From Streptomyces sp. F001 (lineage in GTDB: Bacteria; Actinomycetota; Actinomycetes; Streptomycetales; Streptomycetaceae): a DNA stretch of 64,000 nt. The notes beneath the pieces were generated by a model. That model had not been told where the DNA came from. It ran no database searches and saw only the letters and a program-made list of their open reading frames with translations. Positions 10,044 to 21,062 of the stretch are shown in pieces. The translations under genes and the position numbers were made by a program. The stretch spans positions 62,001 to 126,000 of the forward strand of contig NZ_QZWF01000003.1 in assembly GCF_004187715.1 (NCBI RefSeq), given 5' to 3'. Numbering within the stretch: the first letter of the stretch is position 1; every line of letters starts with the position of its first letter.

Positions 10044-10341
10044 GTGATTGAACTCGCCGAGCTGATAGAGGAGTTGCGCCGCGAGCTGACCGCGGCACGT
10101 ACCGCCGCACAGGGGGAGGACCTGTACTTCGAGGTGGGCCCGGTGGAGCTGGAGGCGGCCGTCGTCGTGGAGCGGCCGCGACGGCGGGCGGGAAGATCCG
10201 CTTCTGGGTGGTGGAGACGCGGCGCGGACGGCCGGATGGCAGCGTCACCCCGGGTGAAGCTGACGCTCGATCCGCGCACCCGCAGCGGCGGCGGACGTGC
10301 GCCGTGGGTGGGGCGACGACCAGGCCGAGGGCGAGCGCTGA
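10044..10341 (+). CDS. Trypsin-co-occurring domain (trypco2) protein (frameshifted)
   Basis: About 97 aa: IELAELIEELRRELTAARTA, GEDLYFEVGPVELEAAVVVER, KIRFWVVE, GADGRMAASPRVKLTLDPRT. This is the trypco2 domain, which by published comparative genomics accompanies trypsin-like effectors in NTP-dependent conflict systems. GTG 10044 follows a GGGACC ribosome-binding site. At least two indels (near 10180 and 10225) are needed to join the segments, and the last frame ends GDDQAEGER at TGA 10341. The protease gene begins 6 bp later, so the two are translationally linked. It is divergently transcribed from precursor 1, with 185 bp between them. Confidence 0.72.
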
Positions 10342-10346
10342 GCGGG

Positions 10347-11388
10347 GTGACTCGGCGCGTCGCGGACTGGAGCCGGCCCGGTGGCGGAGGTGTTGGTACG
10401 CCGGCCGAGGGCCGCGGCGCCGGACGCCGGGGTTCCGGCTACCGCGTCGGCCCGTCGTACGTCCTCACCGCCGCGCATGTCGTCCGTACCGCCGAGGGGA
10501 GCGGCCCCAGGTGCACGTACGTTTCGAAGCCGACCGCCCCGACGAGTGGACCGCACCCGCGCGCGTGGTGCTGGCCTCCGAGAAGGCCGACGTGGCGCTC
10601 CTGGAGCTCACCGGGCCCGTGCCGCCCGGTGTCCACGCGGCCGGGACCGAGCCGCCCGCGTACGGTGCCGTGCCCGACACGGACGAGCTGCTGCCGTGCA
10701 GCGCGCTGGGCTTCCCGCGGTTCAAGCTGCGCGAGGACCGGATGCGCCGGCTCGACGACGGCTCCCCTTCCAGTACCGCGACTCCTGCCACGCCACCGGA
10801 TGATCTCGGTGCTGTCCAACCGCCGCGAAGGCACCCTCGAACTCGCGGTCACTCCACCGGAGTCGGACCCCGAACCCGACCGCTCCCCCTGGGCGGGCAT
10901 GTCCGGTGCGGCGGTCTGGCACGACGCACGCTGATCGGGCTGGTCAGCGCCCACCACCGCTCGGACGGTCTGGGCCGCCTTGCCGCCGTCCGCGTGGACC
11001 GCTGGTACGAGCTGCTGCCGAGAGCGACCTCACCCTGCTGCACCGGCACGCCGGACTGCCCACGTCACCACCCGAGCCGGCCGCCCTCACACCCGGCACC
11101 GCGGGCCCCGGCAGCCTGGCGCACCTGCCGGACGACCTGCCGCTGCGGGAACTCGACGCACTGGTGAGCGCGTTGACCGCACTGCCCACGGTGAGCGACC
11201 GCACCACCCTGGCGCTGGTGCTGGGCAGCATCGATCCGGTGATCGCGGCCATGAGCCCCCGCTCACCGGCGCTGCGTCCGGACGTGTTCGGGATCCTGCG
11301 CACCTGCCTGCGCTATCGCGGCACCTTGGACCAACTCATCGAAGCGATACGGTTGATGGAGGGCGACTCCGCCGGAGTGCCCGTATGA
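10347..11388 (+). CDS. Trypsin-like serine protease with C-terminal effector-associated domain (frameshifted)
   Basis: About 345 aa corrected. The chymotrypsin-fold triad is complete: His in GPSYVLTAAHVVRT, Asp in KADVALLELTGP, Ser in WAGMSGAAVW, followed by LIGLVSAHHRS. After a Pro-rich linker (LTPGTAGPGSL) comes a C-terminal ~95-aa helical domain, LRELDALVSALTALPTVSD ... LRPDVFGILRTCLRYRGTLDQLIEAIRLMEGDS. This matches the death-like effector-associated domain 2 (EAD2) used for homotypic recruitment. A related domain starts the VMAP protein at 19314, so the two proteins may pair. Indels near 10430, 10510, 10775, 10920 and 11025 break the frame. Likely role: an effector protease released on sensing, an inference from the family. 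Confidence 0.75.
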
Positions 11389-11562
11389 ACACGGAGGCGG
11401 TGGAGCTGTCCCGGCGCCACCGCGGCGGTGATGACGACCGCTGACCTGATATCGCAGCACCGCGCGGATGTGGTGTTTCATCCAGGCCACGGCGGCCATT
11501 ATCAGGGGGATGTGAGCAGCCCGCATCCGCAATTGCAGCCGGGGGGAAGGGGTTTGGCCGTC

Positions 11563-11751
11563 ATGGAGCCGTCTGTGGCCGCCGTCGAGTCCAGCCTTGT
11601 CGATCTCGCGGGGGTGTCTCTTGAAACACTGCGCTCCATTGACAGTCGATTTCTCGCCGCGTCCCTCGAGGAGCTGCAGCACGGGATCGACCACCCGCTG
11701 GCCAGTGTCAGCGACTTCGGAGACAAAGACGGCGTGGAGGCGTTCGACTGA
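11563..11751 (+). CDS. Putative RiPP precursor peptide, copy 2 (62 aa, FxsA-like leader)
   Basis: An intact gene of 62 codons starting at ATG 11563, with a GGGGGGAAGG ribosome-binding site upstream. The leader motif VESSLVDLAGVSLETL aligns with VESELIDLSGVPLDLW of precursor 1, and GIDHPLASVS aligns with RIDDPAGSLG. The C-terminus, SDFGDKDGVEAFD, is acidic with two Phe. A longer in-frame start at 11428 exists, but the conserved part begins at 11563. The HExxH gene follows after 14 bp. No canonical FxSxx tail is present. The precursor assignment rests on synteny with the enzyme and on the duplicated pair. Confidence 0.72.
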   Translation: MEPSVAAVESSLVDLAGVSLETLRSIDSRFLAASLEELQHGIDHPLASVSDFGDKDGVEAFD

Positions 11752-11765
11752 CGACGGGGCCGCCC

Positions 11766-13571
11766 ATGCGTGCTGAGCCGTCCCTGCCGCATCATCGTGT
11801 CCCGCCCGGCAGCCTCGCCGAACTGACCCGCGGCGAGGGCGGACCGGCGACCGTGGACCTGCTGGCCGCGGCCGAACGCAGCCGTCGGCTGCTGCTCTTA
11901 CGGATGCTCGACGACGCCACGGCCTGGTCCGGCGTGGATCTGCTCAGCACCGCCCAGCGCCGCGCCCCCGCCGTCGTCGACGAGCTGCTCATGTATCCGC
12001 AGACCGGGATGTGGCTGGCCACCGCACTGCGCCGGCTGCGCGCGAGCACCGCGGAGAAGGACGAGCCGCCGCTGCCGGTGGTACTCGGCCATGTCCGCGC
12101 ACTGGCCGCCGCGGCTGCGCTACGCGCGGAGCTCGACTTCACCGTCGAGGTACCCGTCCGGCACGGCCGGGTACCCCTGCCCACCCTGGCTGCGCGGAGC
12201 TGCCCTCGGCCGAGCCGTGGACGACGGCCACCGTGCGGGCCGAAGCCGGACGTGCCGTGGTCGAGACGCCGGGGCACAGGTCGCCGTACCGCTGCCGCCG
12301 GGCTCGGCGGGGCCGGGGTGGCATCCGGTGCGCCGGCTCGCGGTCGGCCCGCCCGAACGCCGCTGGAAGTCGCCCTGGACGACCTGGACCCGTACCGGAC
12401 GTATCCGCAGCCGACCGAGCCGCGGCCGCTGTCCGAGGAGGCCGCGGCGCAGTGGCGGCAGATGCTGGAGCGGCCTGGGGGGTGCTGCTGCGGGACCAGC
12501 CCGAGACGGCCGCCGCGATGCGGCGGGCGTGTTCTCCCTGAGTCCCACCCGGCAAGGGAAAGGTTTCGGCCGCGCAGTGTGTCGTCAGGTGACGCGTTCG
12601 GCGGCATCGAGGCCTCGGAGCCGGACGACGCCGTCCAGCTGGCCGTCACGCTCGTGCACGAGTTCCAGCACACCAAGCTGGGCGGGCTGCTGCATCTGAC
12701 CCCGCTCGTGACCCGGGCGCCGACACCGGTACGGAGCTGTGGTACGCGCCCTGGCGGGACGACCCCCGCCCACTCGAAGGGCTCCTTCAGGGCATCTACG
12801 CCTTCGTGGGCATCACCCGTTTCTGGCGTGCCCACCGCCGGGCCGCCGGTGCGCGGACCGCGACGGCGCACTTCGAGTTCGCGCTGTGGCGAGCCCATGT
12901 GACCACGGCGATGGAACAGGTCCACCGTCATCCACGCCTCACCCCGCTCGGCATCACCCTGCTGGACACGCTGCGTGACCACTGCGCCAAGTGGCTGGCC
13001 GAGCCCGTACCGGAGGACCAGCTGGCGGCGGCCCGGCTCTGCGTCGCCGACATGTGGCGCGCTGGCGGGCCCACCATCTGCGGCCCGCCCCGGCAGCCGT
13101 GGACGAGGCGGTACGGGCCTGGCTGGCCGGCGAGAACGGACCGCCCGGCGCCCTGGCGGCGAGCCCGAGGTGGTGCCCGATCCCTCCGCACGGTGGCTGG
13201 ACTGTCTGGCGATGCTCGTCCGCCACCGCCTCACCGGCGCGGACGGCGACCGCCACTCCGAGGCCGAGAAGCCGCCGCACGGGTCACCGGAGCACTGGCC
13301 GGCGACGCCCTGCTGGCCGCCGGCGACGCCGTCGCGGCCCGTCAGGCATACATGGCCCACCTGGCCGTGGAACCCGGACGGGCCGGCACCTGGGGGCCTC
13401 GGCCGGGCGCTCGCCGCGTCGGACACACACCCGATCGCGGCCCAACTGCTGAGCCACCACCCCGAACGGGCCCGCGCGGTGCACGAGGCCCTGCTCCGCG
13501 TCACCGGCACCCCACCGGACCCCGTCCACCTGGCCACGTGGCTCGGCTCACCCCCGTCCGAAGCGCACTGA
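11766..13571 (+). CDS. HExxH-type putative peptide beta-hydroxylase, copy 2 (frameshifted)
   Basis: About 595 aa corrected, starting MRAEPSLPHHRVPPGSLAEL. Landmarks parallel copy 1: ATVDLLAAAERSRRLLLLRMLDD, LLMYPQTGMWLATALRRL, ALDDLDPYRTYPQPTEPRP, RFRPRSVSSGDAFGGIEAS, AVTLVHEFQHTKLGGLLHL (HEFQH at 12657-12671), WYAPWRDDPRPLEGLLQGIYAF, HFEFALWRAHVTTAM. The C-terminal ~150 aa (DALLAAGDAVAARQAYMAHLAVEPG) looks like a TPR-like helical tail ending HLATWLGSPPSEAH. It is preceded after 14 bp by precursor 2. Indels near 12190, 12290, 12470, 12560, 12720, 13060, 13160, 13280 and 13400. The predicted role is Fe(II)/2-oxoglutarate hydroxylation of the adjacent peptide (inference). Confidence 0.78.
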
Positions 13572-13635
13572 CCGGACACGGCGGTGCCGCCCTTCCCCCG
13601 GGAAGAGCGGCACCTCGGACCGTACGCCCGTCACC

Positions 13636-16185
13636 TCACAGCGGCATCGGGTCGATGTCGCAGTTGGCCCGCTCCCGGGCCCGTGCCTGGAGCGTCGCCG
13701 GGTGAGGACCGGAGTCGGCGGAGCGCAGCCGGGGTTCGTCCAGGACGCGCTCCAGGCGGGCCAGGACATCCGCGTGCAGCGCCTCCCTCCGTCTCCCGGC
13801 CGACGGCGATGAGGTCCAGGGCGAGGTTGGCGCCGCCCACCAGCGTGGTGGGGTGGTCCTCGCCCAGGCGCGCCAGGCACAACGCCCTTGCCTTCTCACC
13901 GAGTTCGCGGGCCTCGTCCGCCCGCCCCAGCGCGCTCAGATCGCTCGCCAGGTTGATGGCACAGGCCAGCGCGATCGGATGGCTCTCGCCCAGGCGTTCG
14001 GTCAGCGACCGGAGCGCCTCCTCGTCGCGCTGCCTGGCCTCCTCGACCCGGCCCAGCAGACGGTAGGTCACCGCCAGGTCGATGTCGGCCGCCAGGACGT
14101 GCGGATGGTCGCTGCTGAACAGCCGGCGGAACCGCTCGCACGCCGCTCGCCGCGGTCGCGGGCCGCCTCCAGCTCGCCGTTGTGCCGCAACGCCACCGCC
14201 AGGGCGAGCGCGGCCGTCAGGGACTCCGGGTGGGTGTCGCCGTAGCGGCGGGTGAACTGGTTGAACGCGTCGCGCGCCAGTTCCAGCGCGGTGGCGTGGT
14301 CGCCCTCCTTCCGGCAGGACTCGCTCAGTTGCCGGAGAGTCTGGAGGGTCGTGGGGTTGCCCGGCCCGAAGATGCTCCGATAGCCGTCGACGACCGCCTG
14401 CTGCAGGGACCGTGCGCCGATGTAGTCACCGGTCTCCCGGACGTCGATGGCAATGCTCGCCTCGGTCATCAGCGACTGCCGGTGTTCACGGCCGTACAGC
14501 CGTGTTTCATCGCGTGCGTGTGCCGGTCCAGTTCCAGCGCGCGCTGGAACTCCGACGAGCCGGAGGCTCACCCGAGGTTGTGGGCGGTGGCCAGGGTGGC
14601 GGGATCGTCCTCGCCGAAGGCGCGGCGGGCCCGGTCGTAGGCCGTTTCGTCCAGTTCGGCGCCGGCGGCGAAGTCTCCTCGACACGGCGTACCGCCGCCT
14701 CCAGGTTCATCGTCTCCAGCGCGTCCTCCCGGGTGTCCTCGCGGTCCGGGGGCGCCGTGCGTCGTAGACGTCCTTGAGCTGGGCGGCGATCCGGGCGTCG
14801 TCGTGCCGGCCCACCTTCAGGTAGAGGAAGCCGAGCCACCACCCATCAGGAGGGTCTGCTGGTCCTCCTCGCCGAACAGTCGCTGCCAGGTCTCCCAGGC
14901 CTGCTCGGTGAACTCGCGGGCGACCTTGTGGTCCCCCCAGTACCAGAGGTACCGGGCGATGTTCCGCACGAGCTGGCGGACCCACGGCTGGTCGGACTCG
15001 ACCGCGCCGGAGGCGATGACATGGCCGTAGAGCTCGGCGTAGCGCGGCCAGTTGGCGGCCTGGTTGGGCGCCTTCGGTCGGCGGCGGCCAGGAGTGTGTG
15101 AGCGCCGTTTCGCATGCGTTTCTGTTCCTCGGCGGTCATCCGGTTGATGAGCACTGCCTGCACCAGGCGGTGCATCTCGATCGAGTTGGTCCGATGGTCT
15201 ATGCGGGCGAGGGAGTACCGGTTGATCTCCCTTATGGCCCGCGCGAGGCGCATCGGATCGTTCAGCGCTCGGTCGAGTTCCGGGTCGATGGTGCTGCCGC
15301 GAGCCGGAGAAGATGGAGCGTGAGATGGGGTCCGGCGCGAAGTAGGAGCAGAGCTGGAGCAGGCGCAGGCGGTGAGGCTGCGGGTCTCGAGGTGGTCGAG
15401 GGAGACGTTCCACGCGGCGGCGACCGGGAGCTGGTAGTCCGGCGGCGGGGACACCTCGAGGAGCTCGCTGCGCTTGTGCTCGAACAGCCGCAGGTACTCC
15501 GACACCGGCATCCCGGTCTCCGCCCGCCAGGCCGCGGCCTGTTCCAGGGCGAGCGGGAGGTCACCCAGGGCGTCGGCGAGGCGGTCCGCCTCGGCGTCGT
15601 CGAGGTCGTCGGGGCCGGAGCGGCGCAGCAGCTCCTTGCTCTCCTCGCGGGTGAACACGTCGACCTCCAGCGAGGGGCCACCACGCTCCAGCGGCGGTTG
15701 CGGGAGGTGACGAGGATGGTGCCGCTGCCCCGGTGGGGAAGTAGTCGCGGACCCGCTCGGGACTGTCGGCGTTGTCGAAGATCAGCAGCCAGCGGGAGTA
15801 CGGCCGCCCCTCGCGCAGCGCCTCGCGCACCGCGGGTCCGCGATGTTGGCCTCTGACGTGGTGACGAGGCCGAGCCGCTGGGCGAGTTCCACCAGGGACT
15901 GGCCGATCTGGCCGGGGCGCTCTGCGGGATCCACCAGACGATGTCGTACTCGGACTGGTGCCGGTAGGCGTACTCGATGGCCAGCTGGGTCTTGCCGACA
16001 CCGCCCATGCCGTGGATGGCCTCCGCAGCACGGTCGTCGTCGTGCCCTCCCGCAGACGCTCGCTCAGCAGTTCGAGCAGATCCACGCGACCGGTGAAGTT
16101 CGGGTTGCGGGGGGATGTTGCCCCAGATGCGCGGCTGCGTCGAACGCCCGCTCTCCACCGCGGGCTCCTGCTGCGTGGTGGACAT
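13636..16185 (-). CDS. NB-ARC/TPR protein of the FxSxx-COOH system (FxsT-like; frameshifted)
   Basis: STAND-type NTPase of ~845 aa. After [34 protein letters not shown] comes the P-loop [19 protein letters not shown] (15988-16011), a Walker-B-like region ([12 protein letters not shown]), IILVTSRN and a GLPLAL-like [15 protein letters not shown]. It continues into a long array of TPR units ([58 protein letters not shown]). The C-terminus is [11 protein letters not shown]. Actinobacterial proteins with this layout are annotated as the tetratricopeptide protein of FxSxx-COOH systems. ATG 16185 has an AGAAGGAG ribosome-binding site. About ten indels are visible. Proposed role: a nucleotide-dependent sensor/scaffold. 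Confidence 0.78.
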
Positions 16186-16264
16186 GGCCGTGGCTCCTTC
16201 TGCAGTTGTCTCGTGCGCGCGAGGGTCTGAGTGCCCGGGGCGTGGGCCCGCGCCTTTGCGCAGG

Positions 16265-17508
16265 CTAACGGTGTTCTTGCGGTCGTAATCGCGCAGTGCG
16301 CGGGCGAGTCGCTCGGCTTGTGGCAGGAAGCGTCCGGACAGAGCACGCAGCGCGGCCAGTTCGACCCTCAGGAACGCCACGTTGTGCCGGGTCACCGGCG
16401 GGACACGGGCCGCCTCGAGCGGATCGCCGGCCGGCTCGGTGCCCTGTGGGCGAGCAGCGCCCGTACGTCGTGCAGCACCCGGACGGTGTCACGGCGGCGG
16501 GACAGCGCCAATAACTCCTGGCGGTTGTCGGCACCGAAGGTGAAGGCCACGCCGGCGGCGCGCTCGGCATCGCCGCTCGCCGGCCGCACCAGTCCGCTCA
16601 TCAGCAGCTCGGTGAGGTGGGCGGGCCCGGCGCCCGGCACCGACGCCGTGAGCGCCGTCATCACCGGCAGCGTCAGCGGGGCCGCCGCCAGCCGGGTGGC
16701 GAGCGCGAAGGCGGTGGGCGAGGCGGCGGCGCGGAACTCCGAGACGCGCTCCCGGGCGGGGACGGCGCTGTCGGGGTCGGGGACGTCGTGGACCCAGGGC
16801 ACCGCCCGCGCGGCGTCCGCCCGCCGCTTCCAGTCACGGGCCCGGACTCCGGACATCTCCGTCCACCCGGACGCACGCCCGGCCACCAGGCCGACCCAGC
16901 AGGACAGGGAGCGTTCGGTCGGTTCCAGGACGGGACCGGCACCACACCGGCCCGGGCGGCCGCGTCGTCGACGGGTTCCAGGGGGAGGTGCGCAGCTCCC
17001 ACCGCAGGGAGTCGTTCGGCGCCCAGGGGTGTGCGGCGCTCAGGCGCATACGGTGCACGTCCAGGCCGGTGCGGAACCACAGCCGCTGCGGCAGCAGATG
17101 CAGCACGGCGAGCGGCTCGGACCGGCCGAGTTCCCGCAGCAACGGCAGCACCGCGCCCGCCCGCCAGCCCGCGGCGAGGCCATCGGTCAGTACCAGCACC
17201 ACCCGGTACCGGGTGGTGCTGGGGGCAGATGATCCAGCCGGATCCGGGTCGGCTCGTGTCGTCCGAACTCAGCAGCCGCACGGTGCTGATCGGGCCGAGC
17301 CGCTCCTGACGGGCCAGCCCGTCGGCCAGCCGGCGATCGTCGCCGCCCAGACGCTCATGCTCACGTGGTCATCGACGACGAGCAGGACGGCCGGGCGGTC
17401 GGCCGGGTCCGACGGCTCCAGTCCGCTCAGGGCATGCAGCACGCCCTCGAATGACGTGTCGTCAGAAGCCGGTACGGATAGGGGTCGTGGGCCGTCGTCA
17501 CGCTGCAT
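16265..17508 (-). CDS. SAV_2336-type vWA domain protein (frameshifted)
   Basis: About 410 aa corrected, from ATG 17508 ([20 protein letters not shown]). A vWA-like core is visible: [15 protein letters not shown] (D-x-S-M-S MIDAS-like), [37 protein letters not shown], then [28 protein letters not shown] and [18 protein letters not shown]. These features are typical of the Streptomyces SAV_2336 family, which normally pairs with NTPases in conflict-type clusters. The usual long N-terminal region is missing. The end is uncertain: one frame stops at 16265 (RLRPQEHR), whereas another runs in frame into the FxsT start, so a fusion cannot be excluded without better sequence. Confidence 0.68.
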
Positions 17509-17842
17509 AAGCGCCCTCGGAGAGTCCAGTGCTGCCCGGGCACGAGGGGAGGGCGGAGGAGGAGTCCCGCAGTCCGCGGGCATGCGTGACATCCACGTTG
17601 CCAAGCCTGGCAGTGGTCTGCTTGCGGTGCAAGACGGGAGTCCACCGGGGGGATGACGGGAGGGATCACAAGTCGACTGTCGGGAACGCGCCCCCGGTGG
17701 TGTGGAGTACGCAGGACGTCCGCTGGGGCCGTCTCGACCACCAGCGTGACACCCCGTCAACCCCCCGCGCAAGACCGTCGCAATCCGTTCCCCGTAGGTA
17801 ATCGCCGCACGATGGGCCCGGCCTGTTCCTCGGTCCGCAGAC
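17509..17842. other. Intergenic region with a 29-codon coupled ORF
   Basis: 334 bp between the VMAP stop and the vWA-protein start. On the minus strand an ATG overlaps the VMAP stop (ATGA) and opens a 29-codon reading frame, MSLRTEEQAGPIVRRLPTGN and then RRSCAGG. It does not resemble the precursor peptides. In related clusters a MoxR-type AAA ATPase gene usually lies near here. No P-loop or other remnant of one can be seen. No terminator-like hairpin was found. Confidence 0.4.
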
Positions 17843-19314
17843 TCATGGCCCGTACCCCGGCCCGGGCGGCCCCGGCTTGCGGTCGGGATCGTCGAGCAGA
17901 ATGGCCAGGTGGCGGCCCACGTGCTGGTCCCAGCCGTCGGTCCGAGCGCCAGGGCCTCTTTGCGCCACTTTCCGATGCGTTCCGCGAGACTTCCGAGCCT
18001 CGGTCCTGCAGTATTTCGCCGATGGCGTCCTGGAACGACGGATCCGAGCAGTCGCTGCGATGCCAGACCATCGCGGGTACGCCGGCCCGCAACCCGGCCA
18101 GGACCTCCCGCCGGCCGGTGCCCGAGTCGTCGCCGGGCGGCTCGCTGAGCACCAGACAGACCGCGTACCGGTCCTCCTTCAGCTCACGCTCCAGATGGAA
18201 GAAGTACGTCTCGTCCTGCTCCGGACGGCTCCAGTGCGGATGACTGTCCGCCGGGCGCTCCCGAAGCTGGCGCCACTTGTTGTGCCAGGGCCGGTGCCAC
18301 GCGGCCCGCTGCAAGCGCTCGAGGCTGCGCACCACCACCGGGTAGTCCAGCGCCAGCGGGGTGGGCGAGTCGGACTCGGACTCCTTCGGCCACCACTCGA
18401 CAGGCTCGTTCAGCAGCTCCCACGGCAGATGAACTCCAGGAGGACGGGCTGCCGCAGGTCGGCCCACCTCTCCTCGACCTCCTCTATCAGCCTCTCCACC
18501 GCGCCGGGCAGCTCCTCCCGGCGCAGATGGACGGTCTCACCGCGCACGGGGTGCCAGCCCTCCGGGTCGGACTGGCGCCAGTGCGACAGATAGAAGCGGT
18601 CCGCCTCGACCCGGTCCGGCTCGAACTGGATCATCAGATACGCGGGGACGAGCGAGGGCGCGGCCTGCGGGAACTCCGAGTGCTGCCAGTCCGCCAGTGC
18701 ACCGTCCAACCGCAGGGCATGGGCCTGGCTGCGGGTGAAACGGCGCAGCACCTCGGCGGCGTCGGCCCGGCTCTCCGCCACCAGCCGGTCGGCACACAGC
18801 GCGAGGAAGGCCACGCTGGGCGGGAGTTCACCGTTCGGGGAGTTCTCCCCGCAGCCGCAGGAAGACCTGCCATCCGGTCCGGCACCAGGGGGCAGTTCCT
18901 GCACCCGGGAGCGGCTCGCGCGGCGCGCCATGGTCGCCAGGTCCGGGGAGTTCATCGACAGCAGAACGGGCCGTAACGAACGCAGATCGGCGTTGTTGAA
19001 GAAGTCGACGGCCTCCCACTCGTCCACCAGCGGCCACAGAGTGGCGACCGTCGCCGACTGCTGCTCCACGTACTCCAGTGACCGCACCAGACAGGCCAGC
19101 CCGTCACCGACCTCGGTGCATGCCTTGACGATCTGCAGCAGCCAGGGCCGCAGCCGTCCCGCCGAACGGCTCCACGGACGAGGCCAGCTCGCGCCGCAGC
19201 ATCTCCCGCCAGATTCACGGCTGCTCGCCTGGTTCACCGTGGCCGAGCCCTGCAGCGCATCCACGATGGAGACGACCAGCCGTTGCGGACCCGTTCCGGA
19301 CTGCGCCCGTTCAC
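17843..19314 (-). CDS. VMAP (vWA-MoxR-associated) protein with N-terminal effector-associated domain (frameshifted)
   Basis: About 485 aa corrected, from GTG 19314 with an ideal GGAGGT ribosome-binding site. The N-terminal EAD2-like domain is SIVDALQGSATV ... IVKACTEVGDGLACLVRSLEYVEQ. The middle region (LVDEWEAVDFFNNADLRSLRPVL) leads to the C-terminal VMAP-C domain with its Trp-rich signature FHLPWELLNEPVEWWPKE, SLERLQRAAWHRPWHNKWRQL, YAVCLVLSEPP and AGVPAMVWHRSDC. It ends DGWDQHVGRHLAILLDDPD ... PPGPGYGP. By published classification VMAP proteins act as regulators linking a sensor NTPase to an EAD-tagged effector, here plausibly the trypsin at 10347-11388. Indels near 18010, 18425, 18860 and 19280. 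Confidence 0.75.
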
Positions 19315-19440
19315 CCCGTTACCTCCAGACAGCCGGCGCGGTTCCCTGATGGTGCCGACCAGAGTACGGCCGTGGAGCGGGGCAGTGCAGGGGAAAGCGC
19401 GGGTCACCGGCACGGTCGGCCCGGGACCCGCACTGTTCGG

Positions 19441-19514
19441 AGCCCCCTGTCGGATTCGAACCGACGACCTTCGCTTTACAAGAGCGGCGCTCTGACCAGC
19501 TGAGCTAAGGAGGC
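19441..19514 (-). tRNA. tRNA-Thr (anticodon UGU)
   Basis: Full cloverleaf on the minus strand: acceptor GCCTCCT/AGGGGGC, D-stem GCTC/GAGC, anticodon loop CTTGTAA (anticodon TGT, reading ACA), T-arm GTCGGTTCGAATCCGAC. CCA is not encoded. The 3' end faces the accessory cluster (lower coordinates), with the VMAP start 127 bp away. No second copy of the tRNA 3' end was seen in the window. Confidence 0.92.
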
Positions 19515-19722
19515 CTGCACGCGGCGCGTGACGTGCGTGCCTGTGCAGTGTACCCAGGTCCCGCGAGCCCTGTCAAAATTTCGCGAAGTTCACAGCCCTC
19601 GACTACTGACAGAACAGGTGACGGCAGGTACCGTCCTGACCCAGTTCACTCTCGTGACTACACCACCACCTTCCTACAAACGGATCGTCCGGCACGTTCC
19701 TGCCGGTAGAAGGGGCCACACC

Positions 19723-20850
<1,128 letters not shown>

Positions 20851-20892
20851 CGCGCACCAAACACCCATCCCGGGTAATTCACCCAGGTTGAC

Positions 20893-20930
20893 GAAAAGGG
20901 CCCCGCTGCCTGCGGCGGGCCCTTTTTCTT
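20893..20930 (+). terminator. Rho-independent terminator of msiK
   Basis: A GC-rich hairpin (AAAAGGGCCCCGC / GCGGGCCCTTTTT) followed by a T-run, 43 bp downstream of the msiK stop. Confidence 0.85.
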
Positions 20931-21062
20931 GTCGATAAATACCCGGCACACGGCTCATTTCGAGCAGTGTGCGTCAACCCGCACCAAAAAAAGACCCCAC
21001 TTCTTCCCTCGAACCGGTGACCAAATGTCGCCAAATCATTACCGGGCGCTACCCTCACTCGC

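Noticed and set aside
17757..17842. 29-codon ORF after VMAP as a third RiPP precursor
   Set aside because: It lacks the VESxLxDLxGV leader and the IDxPxxS motif shared by the two real candidates.
17757..18467. TIR-like FxsC protein
   Set aside because: The segment with LPWELLNEPVEWWPKE and YFFHLERELKEDRYAVCLVL fits VMAP-C. No TIR-like catalytic Glu motif was found.
19441..19514. attL/attR pair around the accessory cluster
   Set aside because: No second copy of the tRNA 3' end sequence and no integrase gene were seen in the window.
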